Positions 1-8,195 of a stretch of 31,635 nucleotides of DNA are shown here, in pieces. The first letter of the stretch is position 1, and each line of letters opens with the position of its first letter. The stretch lies in assembly GCF_000281045.1 (NCBI RefSeq), contig NW_008246151.1:6545-38179 (forward strand), read 5' to 3'. The position numbers and the translations under genes were made by a program. The notes under the pieces are model-generated. The model did not search any database. It was not told the origin of the DNA and worked only from the letters and a program-made list of their open reading frames with translations. The DNA is from Saprolegnia diclina VS20 (Eukaryota > Oomycota > Saprolegniomycetes > Saprolegniales > Saprolegniaceae).

Positions 1-2
1 CG

Positions 3-95
3 AGTGAAGATGTACTTGAGTTCGTATCCGTCCAGCTCATGCCAACCAGCGAGACTCGAAAAGCTCTGAAGTGGCAACAACTGCCCGTACGTTAA
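3..95 (+). CDS. Possible 3' end of a plus-strand gene cut by the window edge
   Basis: An open frame runs from the left edge to a TAA at 93-95 and ends in the residues WQQLPVR. Its codon composition resembles coding sequence, and it would converge on RAD1, whose stop lies 13 bases further. A GTACGT donor-like motif overlaps the end (about 88-93), so the true gene could also splice onward. No family is recognisable in about 30 residues, and the frame may be chance. Confidence 0.25.
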   Translation, partial: SEDVLEFVSVQLMPTSETRKALKWQQLPVR

Positions 96-108
96 ATAGC
101 CGCCAATC

Positions 109-1168
109 TCACGCCGCATCGGGGCAGAGGAGGACGTCGACGAACGCGCGGTGGCTTCCGAGCAAAAGCATGTGCTGGATCGAGCAGAAACCCTGGGCGT
201 TCAAGCGCAAGAACGACTCGGACGCGACTGGGAGGACCTGGAGACCAGCTTGGAGCAGCGTCCACTGAAAGCTCGCGGCGATCGTGGCTTCGACCTGCAC
301 CTGCACGATGGCCGTCGAGTCCTTATGGAGCTCCATCTCGCAGCTGCTCGTCGGCGTGTTTGCCTGCATGCGAAAGCACATCGCGTCGTCCGCTTGGCTG
401 GTGCCCGTCGAGGAAAAGGACGTCGGGTGCAAGACGAGCTCGACGGCCGCACCGTGCGGCAGCTCGTGGAACTCGCTGCACGCGTCGTGGAGCGCGTTGG
501 ACGCGAGGATCATGTGCCCGAGGACCTTGGCGCTCTCAAAGCTCCGCTCAAAGACGCCGAGGCTGCAGTCGTTGTGCTCGTCGTCGACCATCGTCTTAAT
601 CGAGCACTCGGCGAGGACGCCATCGTCTGTCAAGACCATCGAAAAGACGCCTTCCTACTCACAAGTGTCAGTTGACGCCACTGCAGCAAGTGACCACCTG
701 CGCCGAGTAGCTGCATGTGACGGCGGTCGACGCCATGGCCGACGCGCCAAAGACGCCAAGTCCATCCAAGACGTGGTTGACGCAAATGCGGAAGCTCGTG
801 GCCTCGGCCTCCAGATACTGGAACGTCTCGAAGAGGTCGCTGGACATACTCGTCTTGATCTACGCGGCGCCATGACCACGCATTCCTTGCAAACGACGCC
901 ACGCACCTGGAGCGACTTGCCCTTGGAGTGCGCGGTGAAGTAGAGCCCTATACAGCGGCCAAGGCATGAAGCGAGAGGCGAGAGGTGCATGCCACGGACC
1001 GGACGCGTCAATGTCGACGCGCACGAGCTGGTCCTTCTTGCGCCCGAGGAGGAGCGAGGCCAAGAGCGTGTACATGTGCTTGGCGTTGTCCATCGCACAG
1101 CTCATCGTCGTCATCGACGTCGGCGCCAGCGTCGGGTCGTCGTCGTACTCGTCATCGGTCGGCTCCAT
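109..1168 (-). CDS. RAD1: RAD1-like subunit of the 9-1-1 checkpoint clamp
   Basis: RAD1 joins RAD9 and HUS1 in a PCNA-like ring that loads on damaged DNA in the nucleus and activates ATR/Mec1 signalling. I read four exons: 1168-1000, 947-907, 859-698 and 654-109, joined across introns of 52, 47 and 43 bases, all ending in TAG. The spliced protein is about 305 residues, against 282 in human. It follows human RAD1 along its length: a short acidic N-terminus (MEPTDDEYDDD), then LVRVDIDASGLYFTAHSKGKS, FRICVNHVLDGLGVFG, a central EGVFSMVLTDDGVLAECSI, and the C-terminal FCSIQHMLL followed by LCPDAA, matching the family's FLSLQYMI and CCPDEE. The intron joins restore residue-for-residue spacing. The start at 1168 is chosen because upstream in-frame codons do not resemble the family. 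Inverted CCAAT motifs lie near 1269 and 1294. Confidence 0.88.
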
Positions 1169-2230
1169 GGTTGCGGTCGTGCCACGAAATGCACCATTCC
1201 ATTCGGCACACGCAACGCGAATGCCGAATATAAATCGGCCATACCGCTTTGGCGTTTGACGCATGCGATTGGCTATTTCGGTTGCATTTTGGACCAATCC
1301 CACGCGATTACAAACAAGCCACGCCGCCGCCGAGCCGCTGCGAGCGCCGAATCGAATTGAAAAATGAAATCGCTCAAACTTAGCAGACAGATAGACGACA
1401 CTTTGGGGACCAAGAAATGCTACTCCACGTCGGCGTACGAGGCCTGCAGCGACAATTCTGCGTCGTCAAAGATATGGATTGCGGCATATGCCACAAATAG
1501 AACAGCAAGGTGCCACATTTAGCGACGGCGGCTCCCATTTGAGCTGCGTCAGGAAGCTGCGCCAGATTCCAGTGGCAATCATCAGTACGCTTGTATTCAC
1601 TACGGAGAGCAATTGCTTAGTTGGCTTTCTTTTCTCCCTGCAGATACATGTAGTGTGTTCCGCTTGCACCTTCTACAGTCGGTATACAAAAAACAAGTAC
1701 TAGTACAAAGGGCTGATCGATCAACTCTACTAGTACTAGTACACACAACAGCTTTTACACGCTGCAATGTGCAGTCGAAGACGTCATTTGCCATTTGCCA
1801 TCCAACTGCCATGACCACCACCGCTTCCTTCAGCCGCGCTACGTGACCGGCTGGCCAGGATCGACGCGCCACGACCACACACCACCAAGAAGCAACTCTT
1901 AGCTCGACGCCTCGACCGCCGCACAGCACTCCATAGGTCCAGACGAACCTGTCGAGTGTTTGGCTCGCCAAGCGCTCATGGCCATGGGCGAAGAGACTGC
2001 GACGGATGAGAACATCCGTGCACTCGGTCGCGCTTTGCTGCGAGCGACGACGGTCGACGTCGTGACGATATAAAGGTCAGACGCGCCGGCAGTTTGGATG
2101 TCCACGTTGCCATAACGTCATCAGTGAAGTCATCTCGAGTCTGTCACATGGATTTAGCAAGCGCGGTGATCAAGTGACACTACAGTACGGCAATGCTGCG
2201 AGTCAACGTGAGCTCTGTCCCCCGAAGTGG
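1169..2230. other. Intergenic region with RAD1 promoter motifs
   Basis: The part nearest RAD1 holds two CCAAT motifs in opposite orientations (about 1267-1272 and 1293-1298), a TATAAA-like run near 1227-1233, and an initiator-like GCATTTCG about 20 bases upstream of the RAD1 start on the minus strand. Around 1697-1742 there is a short run of overlapping ACTAGT/GTACTAG palindromes. The rest contains no frame I can tie to a protein, apart from the doubtful exon at 1904-2073. Confidence 0.5.
1904..2073 (+). CDS. Possible exon or gene remnant, unrecognised
   Basis: A frame that follows a TAG acceptor-like site (1901-1903) reads through to a TAA at 2071-2073. It encodes about 55 residues of helical, coding-like composition (for example ECLARQALMAMGEE, then IRALGRALLRATTV). 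A start at the ATG of 1811 cannot be joined in frame with the donors I see, so either the first exon lies elsewhere or this is a remnant. No family is recognised. Confidence 0.22.
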
Positions 2231-3085
2231 CTAGCCCTTGACGTCGCCGTGCGCGGTGCTTGATGGCGCAACCCAGCCGCAGTGGGGACACGCCACTTGA
2301 ACGGGCTCGAGGTCTCGCTTGGCGCGCAGGATGTTGATCTCTTCGTCACGGAGCTTGGCCGAGAGCTCAACGAGCGTCCGGGACGGCGCGTGGGCCGCGC
2401 GCGCCGCCGCCTTGGCCTCGAGAAGCCCCTGCCTCTGCGCCTCGTGGAAGCGCAGCCGCTCCTTCTTGGCCACGTTGGCGCGCACCTACCGACAAGAGGT
2501 CATGCGTCGCCCACCTCTAGCCACGTGTCGGGTACAGCGCTCGGATCGAGCAGCTGGCGCGCGTTGCCGATGCGATAGGGCGACCGGCAGTCGCGGCAAT
2601 AGCCGTAGCTATCGAGGATTCCATGCCACGTGCTCTCGGGCGACAGCGTCTCAACGCCAGTTACGACGGACGCACGCAGTCGCTGGAGCTTCCACTGCAC
2701 ACTTGGCTGGCTCTGAACGCCCGTGAGCAGCTCCAGCGACTTGGCATACACGTCAAAGGCCACGACGACGCCCTACCAAAGCGCTGTGGCGCTGTGTCGA
2801 GGCGCAGAGCTCGGTACCACGAGCGTCGTTCGCGCCGTCGGCAGTTGAAGGCGCGAGCCTAGGCGTATCTACACTACGATCGTATCGTGGTCTGCGGTCG
2901 ACTGCTGCATCTACCGTCACCGAGGCCGTCGTGAGCCAAGGAACGTCGACTGGACGACTGCACACTGCGCACTTGGGTGCCGTCACCGGCGCGGTGCAGT
3001 ACAAGCATCGGCCATGGGTCAGCGGACGCTCACCCAGCACGAAAGGACCGGCAAAGCGCTGCGCCGTCTCGTCGTGCTGCCCCAT
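2231..3085 (-). CDS. Uncharacterised protein with paired CxxC (zinc-ribbon-like) motifs
   Basis: I do not recognise this gene. Four exons can be read: 3085-2921, 2868-2818, 2772 to about 2536, and 2485-2231, with introns of 52 and 45 bases and a third whose donor is uncertain. A donor at 2535 gives 50 bases and a protein of 235 residues; a donor at 2514 gives 29 bases and 242 residues; both keep the frame. Near the N-terminus CLYC and CAVC are spaced like a zinc ribbon (CLYCTAPVTAPKCAVC). A second pair, YCRDC in exon 3 and CPHCG near the C-terminus, could bind another metal ion. Exon 4 begins with a charged, probably helical stretch (KKERLRFHEAQRQGLLEAK). The evenly used splice motifs and intact frames argue for a real gene. 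Function unknown. Confidence 0.6.
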
Positions 3086-3213
3086 TGCCGCTTCAAGATC
3101 TTAGTCCGCTATAGGTTGAAACATTGATACGGACGGTTGATGTCGTTCGTGTTTTTAAGATTACTACCTACGCCGTATCACGCAGAATTGATGGTTGCTG
3201 CTGAAAGATTGAT

Positions 3214-4395
3214 TTATTCGAGGTCGTGCTCGACTTCCTTGGCGGCGCCGGCCGACTTGGCCGACTTCTTCTTCTTCGACTTCTTCTTGAGCGACGACGA
3301 GAGGATCGCGGCGATCTCGGGCGTGACCGTCTTGTCCGAGTTGATGCGCTCGAGCGGGAGGCTGAGGCCCGTGATCTTGGTCGTGCCGTTGGGCATGAGG
3401 AGCACCGTCGCCTTGAGGTGGGCAATGTGGTCGCCCTCACGGCCCTCGAGGATCGGGAACGGCGTGAGGAGGTCGTGCTTGACGCACTCGACAACACCCA
3501 TGCGCGACTGCGACTCGTCCTCAAAAGCGCGGATCGTGAACGGAAGCGTCGGGAACTTCGAGTTGATCTCGCTGAACACGTAGCGCGACGCCTTCATCTT
3601 GAGGCGGTAGCTCTTGTCGACCTGGCGCTTGAAGACCGTCGTGCGGCGCTCCGAGGCGACGGCCTTGTCGAGGCCCGTCGTGAAGGCAACGTCGATGGCG
3701 TAGACTTCGTTGGCCTCGAACGTGACCTTGGCCGTCTTGGCCTCGTGGTCGTGCTTCTGGGCGATCGTCTTGCTGCCGTCAATGACGAAGCGCTTCATCT
3801 GGTGCATGAGCGTGCCGTGGAGGCTCTTGACGCCGTACGACTCGGCGAGCGCCTCGAGGGCATCCGTGACCTGGTGGTTCGTGTTGCCGGGCTTGATCAA
3901 GCGGGCGCAGAGCTCAAGCGCGTCCTGGGCGCACTTGAGCACATCGGCCTGCGAGCCAATGACGATGAGGTCGTCGCCCTCGGCGGCGGGCACAATGACG
4001 GTGTGCGCGACGACGGCGATGTAGCCGTCAATGTGGCAGCCCAAGTCGATCTTGACCCAGTCGCCGGCCTTGATCGTGGTCGTCTCGTTGGGCAGCGGCG
4101 AAAAGTGGCACACGACCTCGTTGACGCTCACGCACGTCGGGAACGCAATGCCCTTCTCGACCTTCTTGGACTTGTAGACGGTGGCGGCGCGGGCCGTGAT
4201 GATGGCATCGCCAAAGGCGCAGAGCTCGACGACGCTCTTGCCGGGCGCGAGCTGGCCAATGACGCCCTCGAGCGCCGACTGCGCGATCTCGGCGGCAAGG
4301 CGGTACTTGGTCACGACGTCCGTGTTGCTGCAGTCCTCGATGACCGGGGCGTCGGCCTTGATCTCGGCCGCATCGTGCTCGCTGATGTCACTCAT
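3214..4395 (-). CDS. PA2G4: EBP1/PA2G4-family protein (non-peptidase M24 fold)
   Basis: PA2G4/EBP1 has the methionine-aminopeptidase (pita-bread) fold but no peptidase activity. It binds ribosomes and structured RNA near the nascent-chain exit tunnel and influences growth. The single-exon protein is 393 residues, almost exactly the human length of 394. Diagnostic stretches are FPTCVSVNEVVCHFSPL, KIDLGCHIDGYIAVVAHTVI, IKPGNTNHQVTDALE and LHGTLMHQMKRFVIDG. The C-terminus ends in a lysine-rich tract (LKKKSKKKKSAKSAG), as in other members, where it supports RNA and nucleolar binding. A longer frame opens at 4512, but I chose the ATG at 4395 because MSDISEHDAAE lines up with the family's N-terminus. 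Confidence 0.95.
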   Translation of the reverse strand: MSDISEHDAAEIKADAPVIEDCSNTDVVTKYRLAAEIAQSALEGVIGQLAPGKSVVELCAFGDAIITARAATVYKSKKVEKGIAFPTCVSVNEVVCHFSPLPNETTTIKAGDWVKIDLGCHIDGYIAVVAHTVIVPAAEGDDLIVIGSQADVLKCAQDALELCARLIKPGNTNHQVTDALEALAESYGVKSLHGTLMHQMKRFVIDGSKTIAQKHDHEAKTAKVTFEANEVYAIDVAFTTGLDKAVASERRTTVFKRQVDKSYRLKMKASRYVFSEINSKFPTLPFTIRAFEDESQSRMGVVECVKHDLLTPFPILEGREGDHIAHLKATVLLMPNGTTKITGLSLPLERINSDKTVTPEIAAILSSSLKKKSKKKKSAKSAGAAKEVEHDLE

Positions 4396-5218
4396 TGTGG
4401 TGTTCGTACTGGAAGTGGGAATTTCGTCGACTGAAGCCAAGCCACTCGCTTCACCCGAGCTGCCAGCCACTCTTTTTTCTGGGGTCCCGGCGCGGGTTCC
4501 TTTTGAATTCACCAGAGATATCTTGATATTTGTATGTCAAATTGATTCTTGGGATTATTATTATAGGTTTTTGCAGTGTATTTTTAGACTTTGGCCGTTT
4601 TTCCGATATGCGACGTCAGTTATTTTATTACCTTGGCATTTGAATGTCGATGGAATAAAATTCGTGACAAAAAGTTGGGTGCGCCCAGCGTCAACCGAAT
4701 ATGACGCGCAGGTGCGCGATGAGCTGGCAGCACGAGAGGCCAGAACGAATGATGATCGCGCCAAGACGCCGGGCGGATGATGGTGCAGACCAAGATTGAA
4801 AGACTAGATTTGAGTTATATCATCTACATTTGGTCTGAAAGCCCAACCTGAGTCCGAGAAACCTCAAGTGCATCGATGTGCATGGTCCTCTCTAGTGGAA
4901 ACTCTAGTGATTTGCCTTTGGTAGCGACGCATTCTACAAGTTCGACTGCCTGGCGGCTCTGACGTCGATAACGAGCGAGTTGAAATGCAAGGCTGGGTAT
5001 CGAACCCCTTCCTGGTGGTACATGTGCACCACTGTGTAGGCATGGATACACCATGACTCATGGCTGCCAGGTCGTCCATGAGACCACACCATCTCAGTCA
5101 ACACCAGGAAATCCTCCACTGGACACTTTGCTCGTTTTGTTTTATTGCATACAAATACCAAGCCAACGCGGTGTCGATGGAAATATAATTCTCATGATCG
5201 TCACGCGGGACGGGCGCC
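4396..5218. other. Intergenic region between PA2G4 and the oxygenase-like gene
   Basis: This is an AT-richer divergent intergenic stretch of 823 bases. Directly upstream of PA2G4 on the minus strand there is an initiator-like CCACTTCC. Between 4800 and 5110 the minus strand has a tRNA-like B box (GGGGTTCGATACCC, 4995-5008) and an AGTGG motif further upstream, possibly part of an old SINE. I see no convincing gene; the short frames at 4824-5161 overlap one another in all phases. Confidence 0.4.
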
Positions 5219-7521
5219 ATGAGCCGCCTCGTGCCAGCCTGCGAAGCCATCTTGGAGCAGCCCAAAGCGCCGTCGTTCTACATCTGCACCGGCACGCAAG
5301 GTATCTCGCCTCTGCCAGTCGTGCGCGTGGAGGGCCTTCCTGACCCTCTATCCTGGCCTGTATTGAGTGCCCAGCACGAACAACTAAGCGCCGAGTACGG
5401 CAAGGCCAGTGTCGTTCCCGCCACCGACCTCCTCATCGCCAATCAACGCGCTTTTGAAGAAGCCCTCCTCCAAACCGTCGTGCACAAGCTATTGTCGACG
5501 CTCGGTATCCGAGCCTCGAACGTCGGCGTCGTCTTGTCGCACCTCTGCATCGACGCCGTTGGGTCCACGGACGTCCTCCGCGCCGCACCAAGCTGCATTG
5601 CCAATGCGTTTGGGACGCTGATCGTGCTGCTGCCGTCATTCCACACGGGCGGTGTCCTTACGTTCCGACGCCAGACGCACGCGATTACGCTCCCGCACGA
5701 CGCGGCCGAGCGCCCGAGAGGCTTTGACGGCGTCTTTATCAACACCACGATCGAGTCGACGCCAGTGACGTCCGGACGCCGCCTTGCGCTCGTCTTTGAC
5801 TTGACAGGGGTCCACGAAACAGAGCGAGGGCCGTCCCGCTTACCGCTGAACCGCACCGGTCTGGCCGCCAAGCTGACGCTGCTCGCCGCGCAACCGCTGC
5901 CGCAGTGCCAGCGCATCGCGTGCAGCCTCACGTACCTCCGCCCGGCGCCCGGCGACTTTGGCCATCCTCACGCGGACGAAGACTCGCTGTTTCTGCGCCT
6001 GCGACCTCGGCACCGGTACCTCGTCAACATCCGCTTGGCCTCGGCTGTGTTTGACATCGCCGTCGTTCGCTTCTCAACGCGGCTGCTCACGACACGCAAC
6101 GGCAGCAGGTATTCTAGCTTTCGATCAAAGCAGCTCTAATCCCTGCGAGTAGCAACGACGAACGTGTCATCGACAACCACGTCGCTGCGTTCGAAGTGCA
6201 CTCGTCTTGCGACGTGCCTGATTTGGTGGCCCATCAGCTTGTCGGTGTCGCTGCCCACGCCTTCCTTGGCGATCCTGACCACGATGAACTCGCGCCCGTG
6301 AGCGCGCCTTCGGAGATGGCACTGCTCTTCTGGCCCAAGCGCTTCCGAGCCGGCATTGTCGGCATGAAGCCATCCTTGGCTCTCCTTCGCCACGCCGTCT
6401 TGAACCGCCGGACGGCGCGCCCGCTAGGGCTCACCAGCGTCCGCGAACTCGTCTTGGGGACCATGGCATTCTTTCACTCGGTCGCTTCTCTCGACTTGTG
6501 CGACGAGCGGACGGGCAACGCGCGTGACGGCAGTGCGGCCGCCATGGGCGACGTTCTCTGCGCCTTAAACGACAAGGAAATCGCTGCGTATTTTCTCAGC
6601 GACGCGCTCGCCGTCTCGCCGGGAGGAACGCGCTGTTCCATCGCGCTCCCCGACGCTGCCGCCTGCGTCCAATCGTGTCTGATGGCATTTGGCCGGCGAC
6701 AGCTCGCGACTGCGATCTGCGACCTCTTGCGGCGCTGGCTCACCAGCACGACCCAGCGCGCCCACGTCGTGGGGTTGGTGTCGCTCCTCGCCGGTCTTTC
6801 CCAGGACGCCAATGTGGCCAAGTCGGACAAGCTGTCGCTGTTTGCACTTCTTCGATCGGTGGGTACCGTCCTAGAGGAGCTATGGCCGCGGTCGCAAGAC
6901 GACGCTGGCTTGAGGTGCGTGCTAATGGCGCTCGCAGCCAAGTGCCGAGACGCGTACGTTGCTGGCGGCTTGCTGCTGCCCGTGCCTGGCATGCGTGACG
7001 GTGACCTCGTCGACATCCCGTTCGCCCCAAAGCACTGCGGTGACTGCAGCCAAGTGCGGCACTTTCTTGACGACGGGACGCAACTCCGACACGTGTTTCG
7101 TCGGCGCGTGTGCGCGCGAGTGCGCGACGTCGCGGTCGCCCACCCACGACGACTGCGCTTCAAGGAGAAGGCGCTCGCGGACGGAGTGTACAAAGCGAGT
7201 CTTCGGAAAGTGCAGCAGCCCGGGCGTATGCGCATTGCCCACGCAGCGTTAGCCAAGCGGCGCCACGTGAGCGCGACGACTAGCTACCGCCACCTCGAGG
7301 CCTTTCGTGGGCCCACGCCCGGCAACACGAGACAGTACACTCTCGTGCTCCACCGACCGGTGACTCGGCTGCACATTGCGATACGAGGCCACATGAGCGC
7401 GACGACTAGCGACCGCCACATCGAGGCCTTTTGCGCGCCCACGCCCGGCAACATGAGACAGTACACTATCGTGCTCGACCGACCGGTGACTCGGCTGCAC
7501 ATTGCGATACGATTCCTATGA
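5219..7521 (+). CDS. 2OG-Fe(II) oxygenase-like protein, probably catalytically dead
   Basis: Two exons, 5219-6108 and 6153-7521, joined across a 44-base intron (CAG|GTATTC to GAGTAG; CTAAT branch-like site), give 752 residues. The N-terminal third resembles the prolyl-4-hydroxylase-like 2-oxoglutarate/iron oxygenases common in oomycetes and fungi, with FGTLIVLLPSFHTGGVLTF and later PVTSGRRLALVFDLTG. These families normally carry PHRDTE before the first stretch and a CEHEV-type histidine before the second. Here the equivalent positions read APSCIA and NTTIES, so the HxD...H iron triad appears absent, while the arginine that binds 2-oxoglutarate is kept (SGRR). The long C-terminal part (residues about 310-670) is not recognised. 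The last 84 residues are two copies of a 42-residue repeat. The role may be regulatory or structural, or the gene may be relaxing; substrate unknown. Confidence 0.65.
7262..7513 (+). repeat. In-frame 126-base tandem duplication at the end of the oxygenase-like gene
   Basis: Two direct copies with a 126-base period (about 7262-7387 and 7388-7513) encode 42-residue units beginning RHVSATTSYRHLEAF and GHMSATTSDRHIEAF and ending PVTRLHIAIR. The copies differ at only a few positions, so the duplication is fairly recent. It keeps the frame and adds one unit to the C-terminus. Confidence 0.9.
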
Positions 7522-7777
7522 AAGGGCGTCGTTCGACTAGTCGCCAGGAAATGACTGTCGTCTGTGAGCCTCAAAAGACTTGGCGCTTGGGTATGTCCCG
7601 ACGCGGTCGAAACGTACACAGTTCAGAGCTTGCGCTTCCAGATAGTAAAAGCTACTAGGGTATTCATCTTTGCATCAAGGATGCATTCTTTGTGCCACCG
7701 CCGAAGCTCAAGCATTTTTTGTCAATATGCAGTTGATGCCCCAACTTTAAAAGCTATGACAGCTAGGCACCAAGTCG

Positions 7778-8074
7778 TTGCTTCGTCGACCTCCCGTGGT
7801 CGCTGACCTCAGCAAATGCGACTCGACCTGCTGGATTGGCCAAGGAATCTGGCCAAAATCCCAATCGAAGCTCGCGATGCTCAACGAGGCCGAGTGGACG
7901 ATGCGGAAGGACATTCGGCGCCCCGCCGAAGTCGCTCTTGCCGTCACCACCTTGGACGTCGACGTCGTTCTCTCGCACCTCTACGTCGACGCGACTGGCG
8001 ACGCTGACGCGCTTCGGCCCGTCCCCGACGACGTACCGGAGTCGTTTGGTCTTCTGCTTTTCTTGGCGCATTGA
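7778..8074 (+). pseudogene. Decayed partial copy of the oxygenase-like gene
   Basis: The frame here contains DVDVVLSHLYVDATGDADAL followed by ESFGLLLFLA. It mirrors NVGVVLSHLCIDAVGSTDVL and NAFGTLIVLLP in the gene at 5219-7521. The similarity starts abruptly and ends at a stop right after the FGLLLF block, so only about 40 of some 750 residues are clearly shared. It also lacks the HxD motif. The position 250 bases downstream in the same orientation suggests a tandem duplicate that has decayed. The rest of 7522-8195 holds no gene I can support. Confidence 0.55.
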
Positions 8075-8195
8075 CTTTGGCCCACAACGGCCGCTCGACG
8101 AGCGTGAAGGTGCACGTGTCGACCCTTAAGGACCCAACAGCCCAAGATGAGTAGCATTATATGAACAAGTACATAAGATTGGGGTTAGAATAGGT

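Noticed and set aside
1697-1742. The ACTAGT palindrome cluster as an integration or recombination site
   Set aside because: The words are short and low in complexity, and no flanking duplication or recombinase gene is present.
1600-1971. A 123-residue Cys/Val-rich minus-strand frame
   Set aside because: It has no recognisable domain, no splice support and no codon pattern like that of the neighbouring genes.
3226-4434. A 402-residue plus-strand open frame opposite PA2G4
   Set aside because: It is the antisense shadow of a GC3-rich gene; its Leu/Arg/Asp/Val-rich composition matches no family, while the minus strand encodes clear PA2G4.
4396-4512. An N-terminal extension of PA2G4 to the ATG at 4512
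   Set aside because: The extra 39 residues have no family counterpart, and the start at 4395 gives the expected length and N-terminus.
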